A DNA stretch of 64,000 nt from Sphingobacterium composti (GTDB lineage Bacteria > Bacteroidota > Bacteroidia > Sphingobacteriales > Sphingobacteriaceae), in the NCBI RefSeq assembly GCF_009829075.1, contig NZ_WUQZ01000014.1:1-64000 (forward strand), in the 5' to 3' direction. The stretch's first letter is position 1, and every line of letters begins with the position of its first letter. The notes under the pieces are model-generated. The model did no database searches and was not told where the DNA came from. It worked only from the letters and a program-made list of their open reading frames with translations. Both the position numbers and the translations under genes were made by a program. Positions 37,948-45,554 of this stretch are shown here, piece after piece.

Positions 37948-38448
37948 CATCAACAAAATGCAACTTTTGACACTCCTTTACTCGACGCAATAAAAACAGT
38001 AATTAAGGAAGAAATTGTATTAGTTCAAAAAAACGATAAATCATTAAGTGGCATTGTTACTATCACAGACATAAGTTCTCAATTTTTTACTTTAACAGAA
38101 CCTTTTCTTTTATTAGAAAAAATAGAAAACCTGATTCGACTATTATTAGATGAAAAATTCCTAGTTCAAGAAATAAAAGATTTATGTATTGAAACTTATG
38201 ATAAAGATTCCATAGAATACATTGATGATTTAACATTTGGGCAATATATAAGAATAATTGAAAAGGAAGAAAATTGGCAAAAACTCAACTTAAAAATAGA
38301 AAGAATTCCTTTTGTAAAACAATTGGACAAAATTCGTCTAATTAGAAACGACATTATGCATTTCGATGCTGAAGGTATTTCACAGGAGCAAAGAGATGAT
38401 TTAAATAATATGGCCAATTTTCTAACTGAATTAATTAAATTTAATTAA
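37948..38448 (+). pseudogene. CBS-domain protein remnant, C-terminal part only
   Basis: An open frame of 166 codons ending at TAA 38446-38448, with no start codon near its left end, so it is easy to miss. Reading: TPLLDAIKTVIKEEIVLVQ, LSGIVTITDISSQFFTLTEP (end of a CBS domain), FLLLEKIENLIRLLLDEKF, DLTFGQYIRIIEKEENWQKL, then FVKQLDKIRLIRNDIMHFD near the C terminus. This matches, from memory, a family of CBS-domain proteins with an RNDxMHFD tail. The N-terminal half is missing; the sequence to the left is the folA terminator. A second frame just upstream (EPIVTSTKCNF) may be a frameshifted continuation. It is a decayed gene, not a likely product. Confidence 0.75.
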
Positions 38449-38460
38449 TAATACCCCATC

Positions 38461-38520
38461 ATGCACATTACCATCCGACAAGATCAGCCTAAAGACCACC
38501 AAGCAGTTTATAAAAAATAA
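38461..38520 (+). pseudogene. GNAT acetyltransferase 5' stub (19 codons)
   Basis: An ATG at 38461 reads MHITIRQDQPKDHQAVYKK and stops. It parallels the start of the intact GNAT gene 264 bases on (MPITIRPETQQDHKIIYQL), with MxITIR, QDH/KDH and (V/I)Y conserved. This suggests the leftover beginning of a second, related acetyltransferase gene. The following 204 bases (38521-38724) are AT-rich and hold nothing else that I can support. Confidence 0.5.
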
Positions 38521-38724
38521 ACAACATGTATCTTCAATACATAACCTCGATGGTACATACCAAACCCTAATCTTTACTTAAAATTAAATTAATTTCAATA
38601 ATTAAAAATTAATTTGTATTTTGATAGTGCAGTTATAAGCAGCGCAAGCATTTAAAAATTTTATTATAAAGCACACTATAAATAAAGCCATTACGTATAA
38701 TTTCAACCTTAAAAATATAAATCT

Positions 38725-39243
38725 ATGCCTATCACCATCAGACCCGAAACCCAACAAGACCATAAAATAATCTATCAGCTCAATAAGCATGCTTTTGAGC
38801 GCGACAATGAAGCGAAGTTGGTCAATCACTTGCGCGAAAGTTCTGCGTTTATTCCTGATTTGTCGCTAGTAGCAGAAATGGAAAATCAAATCATAGGACA
38901 TATTCTATTTGTAAAAATTTTAATTAAAAATTCGACGCAACATTTCGAAAGTTTAGCTCTAGCCCCTATGGCTGTGCATCATGATTTCCAAAAACAAGGA
39001 TTTGGTGCAAGGCTCATACAAGAAGGACTTAATCGTGCTACGGAATTGGGTTTTAAATCGGTTATAGTGTTAGGCTACGAACAGTTTTATATTAAATTCG
39101 GTTTTGAACCAGCCCAAAAATGGGGTATAAAAGCTCCTTTTGATGTGCCTTCTGAAGCTTTTATGGCAATAGAATTAGTACCCAATGCACTAGAAAATGT
39201 AAATGGTATGGTTCAATATCCTAAAGAGTTTGAATTGGTTTGA
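38725..39243 (+). CDS. GNAT-family N-acetyltransferase
   Basis: A 172-residue acetyltransferase related to YhbS (COG3153). It has ITIRPETQQDHKIIYQLNKHAF at the N terminus, a beta-bulge strand with LSLVAEMENQIIGHILF, the acetyl-CoA loop in LAPMAVHHDFQKQGFGARLIQEGL (Q/RxxGxG/A pattern QKQGFG), and VIVLGYEQFYIKFGFEPAQKWG, a block typical of this subgroup. The substrate is unknown. It lies in a decayed region beside a stub of a related gene, and 39 bases before a small membrane protein gene. Confidence 0.9.
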   Translation: MPITIRPETQQDHKIIYQLNKHAFERDNEAKLVNHLRESSAFIPDLSLVAEMENQIIGHILFVKILIKNSTQHFESLALAPMAVHHDFQKQGFGARLIQEGLNRATELGFKSVIVLGYEQFYIKFGFEPAQKWGIKAPFDVPSEAFMAIELVPNALENVNGMVQYPKEFELV

Positions 39244-39282
39244 TGATAGTTTTACTTAAGTTTAGTTTGTTTACTAATAATA

Positions 39283-39537
39283 ATGGAAATAAAAACCATA
39301 CATGAGAAAAGCACAGAAGAGCTTGATAAAACACTAAAAAGTCTTAAATCAGAAAAGATTATTAACGCCGTACTTGTTGGTTTTACCATTGGAGTATTTG
39401 TGTATAGCATTCTTAAAGGAGGTATTGGTTTTGGTTCCTTTATGGCGTTGGCTGTTGCTTATTTTTTTATTAAAAATGCCAATAAAAGTAATGCACTAAC
39501 CAAAGAAATAGAGAAAGAGTTAAATAATAGAACTTGA
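39283..39537 (+). CDS. Small membrane protein of unknown function
   Basis: An 84-residue protein: a charged N-terminal helix (TIHEKSTEELDKTLKSLKSEK), two hydrophobic helices (IINAVLVGFTIGVFVYSIL and GIGFGSFMALAVAYFFIKN) and a charged C-terminal helix (LTKEIEKELNN). I do not recognise a family. It may be co-transcribed with the GNAT gene 39 bases upstream. The structured repeat copy A starts 9 bases after its stop codon and could end its transcript. Confidence 0.65.
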   Translation: MEIKTIHEKSTEELDKTLKSLKSEKIINAVLVGFTIGVFVYSILKGGIGFGSFMALAVAYFFIKNANKSNALTKEIEKELNNRT

Positions 39538-39546
39538 TTGTCCTCT

Positions 39547-39661
39547 ATGCCGGACAGGCATAATACTTTTGACCGCAAAAGTATTCAAAACTCGTCACTA
39601 GAAACCTTTGGCTAAACATTTTGTGCCTCCACCTGCTCTTGCCAAAAGTTTCTAAGGTGAC
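39547..39661 (-). repeat. Three-hairpin structured repeat, copy A
   Basis: Read on the minus strand: outer stem GTCAC...GTGAC (39657-39661 with 39594-39598) enclosing an 12-bp arm (GAAACTTTTGGC with GCCAAAGGTTTC, one wobble). Then come GAGTTTTG, a 10-bp hairpin AATACTTTTG/CAAAAGTATT (39562-39585), and ATGCC-TGTCC-GGCAT (39547-39561). Copies B and C share the layout and linker words but have different, still complementary, arms. Confidence 0.85.
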
Positions 39662-39825
39662 ATACTAAGAATTTGTAAAGATTGTGCTCAACTTTTACAC
39701 TATCCAGGTTAACTATGCACAATACTTTTATTAAAAAATCTAAGGTTTAAAAGCATTATTAATCTGGATAAGAAATTAAAAGGCAAAACTCCAATAATAG
39801 CATCTCCCTCTTAACTTAGTCAAAA

Positions 39826-39940
39826 GTCGCCTAAGAATATTTCGCAAATATGAAGGCAGAGTGAAACATTGTTGCGAAAGATTCTAGCGACAAGTTTTTG
39901 CATACTTTTTACGATAAAAAAGTATGAGCCACTCGCGGCT
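39826..39940 (+). repeat. Three-hairpin structured repeat, copy B
   Basis: GTCGC (39826-39830) pairs with GCGAC (39887-39891). Inside it AGAATATTTCGCAA pairs with TTGCGAAAGATTCT (13 of 14). Then come AAGTTTTTG, hairpin CATACTTTTT/AAAAAGTATG (39901-39926) and AGCC/GGCT (39927-39940). The orientation is opposite to copy A, 164 bases away. The 39538-40003 spacer holds copies A and B and no gene. Confidence 0.85.
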
Positions 39941-40003
39941 TGAGCGAGACTACAGTTTGTTTCACTAAAAAAAAATGTCAATGATTGATGAGAAGAGATT
40001 ATT

Positions 40004-42451
40004 TTACGCCATTAACGGATCCGAAATACTTGGCTCTCCATTTTCAATACGCCCAGCATATTGTCTCTCCCAGCCTTCTGTTTTTATTTGGACATCATAC
40101 CATCGACCAAAATTCTTAGTATCAATCTCTAGTACAGTTTTTTTCTTAGGTTTGAGTGTAAAATCTTTCGTCGATTTTGTATATGCATTAGCAATATTTA
40201 TAACCTGAATAGAATTAGAAATATTTTCTATTTCCACGACCAAGTTACTTTTAGCTGAATACGCTATATTAATTTGCAAAGGTTCATTCCCGCCATAAGA
40301 GACGTACTTACGAAAAAATCCATTTGGACCATGAACAGCTAAGTTATATGCATTTGATGAATCCTTTTCCCAACTATAAGTCAATTTTCCTCCTGCTTTA
40401 ACAGCGAAAGATTTACTGAATCTATTATTTTGTAATAAATCATAAACATTGAATGCTCCTGCCAAGGACTTTTGCCCAAATTTTTTGTTAGATGCCTCGA
40501 AAGTGATTTGCAATTGACCATCAACATGTGCTTCATATACGTGTAAGTCGTAACATAGCGCATTTGATAATTTTGTACCTGCTTCTTGCTTCGGTAAAGC
40601 TGGATGATTTTTTCCGTTTTTTATATCCTCGATTTCCGCACTGGACAATAGCTGAAAGCCATCAGGCAAAGGTTTATCCTTAGCTTGATTGATACTTAAA
40701 ATCTGTTCTTTCATATCCAAAAAGTCAGGTAAATTAACTTTCTTTTTTGCTTGATATGGTCTGAATACAGATGTCAAATCTCCCGTAATCGCTCTACGCC
40801 AATTTGAAATATTCGATTCTAAGATTTGTTTATTGTATTTTTTATTCAGAAAAACTTCCAGAAATTGTATAGTTGAGGTAATATCACAAACTTCCGAATT
40901 TACCCAACCTCCCCTAGTCCAAGGAGAAGCAATAATTAGTGGCACACGATATCCCAACCCGACTGGACCTTCGGTTGCGTATTCCTCTCTGACTCCTGAT
41001 GCTAACTCTTGCTCTTTCGTTAAATATTCGGTTTGCAAACCCTCTTTCAACTCTTCAGAAACCAAGCCTGCGGATTTATCATTGGGCTTTGGCGCAACAA
41101 AAGGTGGAATATGGTCAAAATACCCGTCATTCTCATCGTAATTCAGAATGAAAATGGTGTTCTTCCAAACTTCAGGATTCTTAGTCAGAATATTTAATAT
41201 CTCCGACACATACCAAGCACCATACATAGGCGCACTTGGATGGTCAGAGAAATTTTGTGGTGCCACCAACCAACTCACAGTAGGCAACTTGCCGTGTTCC
41301 ACATCCTTTCGAAACTGATGTAAAATATCTCCCTTAGGCACTCTGATTTTCGAACCTTCAAAATCAATATCCTCCGTTTCATGATAATTTGGGTCTCCTT
41401 CATTCGTTTGAAAAGCACGTTCGTGCAATTCCTTCTCAAAAGCTGATAATTTTTCAAAATTCGCTTCGGAATATTGTTCTACCTCGCGTTTGAAACTTGC
41501 TAATTGTCCTTGCTTTTGCTCTAAGGCATTTTTTACTTTTTGAGCATGAGGTTCTGCTGCCAACTGCTTTTCTAAATCGGCTATTTCTTGCGGTAATTCT
41601 GCAAGACGCTTTTTATAGAAATCTATATGGCTTTTTTTGAAACGTACACTATACTGCGCAAACCATTCGAGATTATTATCCGTAAAATTGCCGAGCAAAG
41701 CTTCTCCATTTCTTGAAGCCTCATTCTGCAAGCTAATCTCATTTTGGTAAACCTTCCAGCTTACGCCATTTTCTTGCAAACGCTCCGGAAAAGTTTTCCA
41801 TTGCGCCATTTTATTAAAATAGATATCCGAATTTCGTGTCAGCGGTTTGCTATCTGCAGTTTCTGTACATTTTCCTGTCCAAAAATAATGACGATTAGTT
41901 GTCGTACCCGTGATGGACGAACAAAAATGCTGGTCACAAATTGTAAAAGCATCCGCAAAAGCATAATAGAACGGAATATCCTCTCGCGTATAATAGCCCA
42001 ATGTCAGTGGCAAATCCTTATACTCCTTTCGTCCCGAAACTTTCCAATCCAACCATTTATCAAATTTACCTTCGTTCCAAGCACCAATCTGATTTTCCCA
42101 AGAATGTGGTAAATCATTTGTCCAACTTGCTTTGGAATTTTTGATATCCATCCGAAACGGCGCATAAGTCAACCCTTTTGCATTGGATTGCAACCATACA
42201 GGATTTCCATTTGCCAAAGTAATAGCTCTTCTATCGTTAAAACCACGTACACCACGCAACGTCCCAAAGGAATGGTCAAACGAACGATTCTCCTGCATCA
42301 ATAACACGACATGTTCCGCATCCAAAAAGGTAGAACCTTCGATAGGATTGATTGCCAATGCGGCTTCAATAGATTTAGGTAAATGGGTTAATGCACCAAA
42401 CGAACCTGCTAAAATTCCAGCTTTTTTGATAAATATTCTTCTGCTTTCCAT
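40004..42451 (-). CDS. Phosphocholine-specific phospholipase C
   Basis: An 815-residue secreted phosphoesterase. A twin-arginine signal opens the protein (ESRRIFIKKAGILAGSFGAL). The phosphoesterase domain starts with AEHVVLLMQENRSFDHSFGTLRGVRGF (metal and nucleophile region) and carries GTTTNRHYFWTG, SWLVAPQNFSDHPSAPMYGAWY, FILNYDENDGYFDHIPPF and GYRVPLIIASPWTRGGWV. About 120 residues in the middle form a charged helical insert (LAELPQEIADLEKQL...). Two C-terminal beta domains (DUF756 type) end in GRIENGEPSISDP. It hydrolyses phosphatidylcholine or sphingomyelin head groups. The gene stands alone between structured repeats. Confidence 0.93.
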   Translation of the reverse strand: MESRRIFIKKAGILAGSFGALTHLPKSIEAALAINPIEGSTFLDAEHVVLLMQENRSFDHSFGTLRGVRGFNDRRAITLANGNPVWLQSNAKGLTYAPFRMDIKNSKASWTNDLPHSWENQIGAWNEGKFDKWLDWKVSGRKEYKDLPLTLGYYTREDIPFYYAFADAFTICDQHFCSSITGTTTNRHYFWTGKCTETADSKPLTRNSDIYFNKMAQWKTFPERLQENGVSWKVYQNEISLQNEASRNGEALLGNFTDNNLEWFAQYSVRFKKSHIDFYKKRLAELPQEIADLEKQLAAEPHAQKVKNALEQKQGQLASFKREVEQYSEANFEKLSAFEKELHERAFQTNEGDPNYHETEDIDFEGSKIRVPKGDILHQFRKDVEHGKLPTVSWLVAPQNFSDHPSAPMYGAWYVSEILNILTKNPEVWKNTIFILNYDENDGYFDHIPPFVAPKPNDKSAGLVSEELKEGLQTEYLTKEQELASGVREEYATEGPVGLGYRVPLIIASPWTRGGWVNSEVCDITSTIQFLEVFLNKKYNKQILESNISNWRRAITGDLTSVFRPYQAKKKVNLPDFLDMKEQILSINQAKDKPLPDGFQLLSSAEIEDIKNGKNHPALPKQEAGTKLSNALCYDLHVYEAHVDGQLQITFEASNKKFGQKSLAGAFNVYDLLQNNRFSKSFAVKAGGKLTYSWEKDSSNAYNLAVHGPNGFFRKYVSYGGNEPLQINIAYSAKSNLVVEIENISNSIQVINIANAYTKSTKDFTLKPKKKTVLEIDTKNFGRWYDVQIKTEGWERQYAGRIENGEPSISDPLMA

Positions 42452-42641
42452 AATGGAGTATAAATGGTCTTAATTATTGTTAGACAATATAACAATTATT
42501 GAAATTTATTACTCCTCCTTAACGGATTAGTTACGTAGAATAAATAAAGCAACAAATGTTCGAAATAAGAATAACTTTTCAAGAATAGAGCTAATAGCCT
42601 ATATAATCAAGTTATTGAATAAACTTTTGTTTAACGGAAAA

Positions 42642-42752
42642 TGTCGCCTTAGCGAGTTGCCATTTGCAGGAATGATGAAGCGATGTGGCAACTCGGTACA
42701 GCGACGAGTTTTGCCTACTTTTGCGATAAAAAGTAGGATGCCTGCCCGGCAT
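42642..42752 (+). repeat. Three-hairpin structured repeat, copy C
   Basis: GTCGC (42642-42646) pairs with GCGAC (42700-42704). Inside it CGAGTTGCCA pairs perfectly with TGGCAACTCG. Then come GAGTTTTG, hairpin CCTACTTTTT/AAAAAGTAGG (42713-42737), and ATGCC-TGCCC-GGCAT (42738-42752) followed by AGAGGGC. It lies in the gene-free 42452-42815 spacer upstream of the phospholipase C gene. The rest of the spacer is AT-rich with nothing else that I can support. Confidence 0.85.
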
Positions 42753-42815
42753 AGAGGGCTTTAAAAAAATCTTAGCGATTTGATGTTAAAGCTGAACATT
42801 TAGGTTTCGCTTTTT

Positions 42816-43082
42816 TTATTCTATTAATCTAAAATTTTCTATGTTGTGGTTTGATTTATCTAATTCTAAAAATTGATAATAAGCGTCTTCTATCTCTACG
42901 TCGCGATATTCATCAGGATTCATAATGGGAATCCCAGATATGATGGGATAGAAACGTTTACATTCGGTGCAAGTGAGGCTCCCAGTTCGAATATCTTTAT
43001 CAAGCGTTTGTTCGATAATTTCCAATTTCAAATCCGCCTTATCAAACGGACAGCAAAGTTTATGTATGGTGGTTATTTTCAT
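42816..43082 (-). CDS. Trm112-like zinc protein
   Basis: An 88-residue protein of the Trm112 family: HKLCCPFDKADLKL at the N terminus and LTCTECKRFYPIISGIPIMN in the middle. The usual CPxC pair is altered to CCPFD (Cys10, Cys11), while Cys38 and Cys41 are intact, so zinc may be held differently or lost. Eukaryotic and archaeal Trm112 activates several SAM methyltransferases by binding them. The first gene of this operon is a SAM methyltransferase, which suggests a partnership. It overlaps the ThiE-like gene by 23 bases and is the last gene of the TPP-riboswitch operon. Confidence 0.82.
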   Translation of the reverse strand: MKITTIHKLCCPFDKADLKLEIIEQTLDKDIRTGSLTCTECKRFYPIISGIPIMNPDEYRDVEIEDAYYQFLELDKSNHNIENFRLIE

Positions 43083-43722
43083 GATTTTGATTTATTTGGT
43101 TATAATATTTTTCTACGATTTCTTTGGGTTGTTCCTGTTGCATAAGCCCAGACACCAACGCTATTCCTTGGTAATTTAGATTGTTCAATTCGGGAATATT
43201 TTCCGGTGTAATTCCTCCAGCTAAGAAAAAAGGTATCTGTAATTGTTTTTGTGCACGTATCAAAAATTCCCGATTCACTAATTCACATTTCGAATTATTC
43301 GCCGAAGGAAATAAAGAACAAAAGGAAAGATAGTCTATATGCTGCTGCGCTGCCCAAGTCAATATATGCTCGTCATTGGTACAAGTCATACCCACGATTT
43401 TTCCCTGTAGCAAGTCTTTTATATCATCCCAATGAATAGGAATTTCATCAAAATGAACACCATCAAAATCTAATTTTGGAAGCATACTCACTTGATTATT
43501 GATAAGCACAGGAATCTCATGAACATGGGCTATAGCAATTATCTGTTCCAACAAATCGAATTTATCTTCATATACCTTTTGATTATCCCATATCTGAATG
43601 GCACAGATTTGGCCGGACAACAAATAGTCCAATTTCCTTAAATCAGATATACGAAAAGCGTTCAAATCTAAAATAACATAGACTTTACGCGATGAATCAA
43701 ACTTTATTTTACGATAAGCCAT
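43060..43722 (-). CDS. ThiE/TenI-like TIM-barrel protein
   Basis: About 220 residues. Segments match the thiamine phosphate synthase/TenI fold: IPVLINNQVSMLPKLDFDGVHFDE (counterpart of IND...GVHLGQ), GKIVGMTCTND, IDYLSFCSLFPS and FFLAGGITPENI...GIALVSGLM. Key ThiE features are weakened: the IND Asp is Asn, and the T-x-TK pyrophosphate loop reads SANNSK. It may therefore be TenI-like or have a new substrate. The start at 43722 (MAYRKIKF) overlaps the PurM-like gene by 14 bases; an ATG at 43740 is an alternative. It is the third gene of the TPP-riboswitch operon. Confidence 0.8.
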   Translation of the reverse strand: MAYRKIKFDSSRKVYVILDLNAFRISDLRKLDYLLSGQICAIQIWDNQKVYEDKFDLLEQIIAIAHVHEIPVLINNQVSMLPKLDFDGVHFDEIPIHWDDIKDLLQGKIVGMTCTNDEHILTWAAQQHIDYLSFCSLFPSANNSKCELVNREFLIRAQKQLQIPFFLAGGITPENIPELNNLNYQGIALVSGLMQQEQPKEIVEKYYNQINQNHENNHHT

Positions 43723-44752
43723 CTTGAATACATTTAGCAAAAACTTCCCAATATTTATCTACTCCCGGAGATTCCAATCCCACATTCTTATTGTTCTGTA
43801 ACACATACATCCCCTCTTCCTTCGGACAGAAATAACCTATTTCTGTACATTGGATATGATTTGCACGAATTTTTTCTAAAATTTGATGCTTTTCATTTGG
43901 GCTACAAGCGATTAACATGCTACCTGCACCTATAATCTTTGTAGCATCCAAACCAAAGAGATTGGCTGTCTTTTCGACTTCTTCATTTACAGCAATAGCC
44001 TCTTCAACTACCTTAACACCAATATCCGAAGCAGTAGCCATTTCATAAATTGCGCCTAAAATCCCTCCTTCTGTTACATCATGCATGGCATGCACTATCT
44101 TCTCCGAAACATTTATTCCGCGTACTAAATAAGCTTCCTGCAAAACAGAAATATCCCAAAAGTTTGATATTAGTTTATCTAAAATATCAGCGCCCAAATT
44201 TGTTTTCACATGATTCGAAAAAGACATTGCTAATACACTAGTCGCTATTAATCCAGCAGATTTGGTCATCAGCAACACATCTCCTACTTGTGCTTGAGAA
44301 GAAAGCAATAGGTTATCTCTTTCTCCTATAGCAAACATAGTCACAGCTCCGACTATGGTCGAATCCTGATGCGCATCAAATCCTGTATGACCGCCTGTAA
44401 TATGTAATCCAATCTCCGCAGAAAATTCATTGATATAGTACCAATATTCTTTTAATTGACCTTCTGAAATACTAGCGGGAAGATTCAAAACAAATTGTCC
44501 ATATTGTGGAGAACAACCAGTCGTAGCTATATCATTAGCTGCCAGATGCACCGAAATATAAGCCGATTCTTTGACACCAATGCTTGGAATAAAGCTCAAA
44601 GGGTCACTTGCGACAGCCATGGCTTGCTTATCTGACAGCTCAATTAAAGCACAATCCACACCATATCCAGGCCCTTGAAGAACTTTCTCTCGTCGAAAAC
44701 CTAACTGCCTTGCAAATAAGTCCTCGACCATATGTTCAGCAATTTTACTCAT
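43709..44752 (-). CDS. AIR synthase-related (PurM/ThiL-like) protein
   Basis: About 347 residues with the PurM-type ATP-binding fold shared by ThiL, HypE, SelD and PurM. The N-terminal half has GPGYGVDCALI, MAVASDPLSF and SVHLAANDIATTGCSPQYG (the AND-A-GA-P-like metal/ATP loop), then GLHITGGHTG. The C-terminal half has GDVLLMTKSAGLIATSVLA, MHDVTEGGILGAIYEMA and GAGSMLIACSP. Thiamine monophosphate kinase ThiL belongs to this superfamily, but this sequence looks closer to the HypE/'AIR synthase-related' branch. I start at 44752, because ATGAGTAA there overlaps the methyltransferase stop by 8 bases. The role is probably ATP-dependent activation in a thiamine-linked pathway (inferred). Confidence 0.85.
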   Translation of the reverse strand: MSKIAEHMVEDLFARQLGFRREKVLQGPGYGVDCALIELSDKQAMAVASDPLSFIPSIGVKESAYISVHLAANDIATTGCSPQYGQFVLNLPASISEGQLKEYWYYINEFSAEIGLHITGGHTGFDAHQDSTIVGAVTMFAIGERDNLLLSSQAQVGDVLLMTKSAGLIATSVLAMSFSNHVKTNLGADILDKLISNFWDISVLQEAYLVRGINVSEKIVHAMHDVTEGGILGAIYEMATASDIGVKVVEEAIAVNEEVEKTANLFGLDATKIIGAGSMLIACSPNEKHQILEKIRANHIQCTEIGYFCPKEEGMYVLQNNKNVGLESPGVDKYWEVFAKCIQDGLS

Positions 44753-45476
44753 GGTCTGTATCCAAAAATTGAATATGTAACCCGAAAAAATCGCCATAAG
44801 GCACAGACCATTGCTGAACAGGAAACCATTTGGGTAGTCCAGTACACGACCAAGAAACTTTATATTGGCGTCCTGCCAAAGCTTTATCGATGATGCGAAT
44901 AAGATTTTGCGGTGTATAAAAATGAGCGGTCACATAGAATGGATTTTTGCCAAAAGCTTGTTGAATGCGTCTTCTGAAATATTTGGGCGAATTGCGATTC
45001 ATCATGCCCATCACGATACCATGACGCGCTACGCGTGCCGCTTCTTGAATAACCCGAATGGGGTCTTGGTAATATTCAAAAGTCGTAATAAAGGCAACAC
45101 AATCGAAGGTGTTGTCCTTAAAAGGCATAAAATGAGAATCGGCCATAGCCAAATCTCCGTCAAACAAATCTTTAGCTTGGGAAAGCATTAAAGGCGAAAT
45201 ATCTCCTCCTATGGCATCAATACCAATTTCTTTCCACCAACGGGTGAATCGACCTGTACCGCATCCAAATTCTAATAATTCTTGAATCCGTGAATCCGAT
45301 TTAACCAAATCAGTGATGACTTTCTTTTGCCAGACTTCGGCTCTTTTGTATGGGCCTTCATACCATTGTTCGTACGTATCCGTATGTTCACGATTGAAAA
45401 ACCATTCTGGCCGACTTTGCCAGTTCATTTTGCGCTGTGGCAGTAGCACTTGTTCATTTTGTCTTATTAATTCCAT
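44745..45476 (-). CDS. Class I SAM-dependent methyltransferase
   Basis: A 243-residue methyltransferase, first gene of the TPP-riboswitch operon. SAM motif I is ELLEFGCGTGRFT (66-78), followed by GGDISPLMLSQA, LAMADSHFMPFKDNTFDCVAF (motifs II/III) and a Methyltransf_11-like post-motif region. The N-terminal RPEWFFNREHTDTYEQWYEGPYKRAE segment resembles the substrate lid of this group. The substrate is unknown. A Trm112-like protein is encoded three genes on and could be its activator. The start codon lies at the edge of the riboswitch-linked hairpin. Confidence 0.88.
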   Translation of the reverse strand: MELIRQNEQVLLPQRKMNWQSRPEWFFNREHTDTYEQWYEGPYKRAEVWQKKVITDLVKSDSRIQELLEFGCGTGRFTRWWKEIGIDAIGGDISPLMLSQAKDLFDGDLAMADSHFMPFKDNTFDCVAFITTFEYYQDPIRVIQEAARVARHGIVMGMMNRNSPKYFRRRIQQAFGKNPFYVTAHFYTPQNLIRIIDKALAGRQYKVSWSCTGLPKWFPVQQWSVPYGDFFGLHIQFLDTDHE

Positions 45477-45551
45477 ACGATATATTGAATAAAAAAATAC
45501 TCCATTCGTATGGATAAGACCAACAGAATGGAGTACAACAAAATATCGTAT
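45475..45551 (-). promoter_or_regulatory. Expression platform of the TPP riboswitch
   Basis: Minus strand: TACTCCATTC (45526-45535) pairs with GAATGGAGTA (45498-45507), 10 bp perfect, followed by seven T: a clear intrinsic terminator. It is nested inside ATACGATATTTTG (45539-45551) pairing with CAATATATCGTAT (45475-45487), 12 of 13, whose 3' arm runs into the start codon of the methyltransferase gene. TPP binding would therefore be expected to favour termination and start-site occlusion. Confidence 0.8.
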
Positions 45552-45554
45552 CCT

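Noticed and set aside
38196..38417. 73-aa minus-strand frame
   Set aside because: It is antisense to the CBS-domain remnant, whose plus-strand reading matches a family; the minus frame does not.
39975..40208. 77-aa plus-strand frame
   Set aside because: Shadow of the C terminus of the phospholipase C gene.
42767..42815. Possible plus-strand terminator (GCGA...TCGC followed by seven T)
   Set aside because: The stem has many mismatches and there is no plus-strand gene upstream to terminate.
43709..44752. Calling the PurM-like gene thiL
   Set aside because: The superfamily is right, but its motifs look closer to HypE/AIR synthase-related proteins. The riboswitch alone does not prove thiamine phosphate kinase activity.
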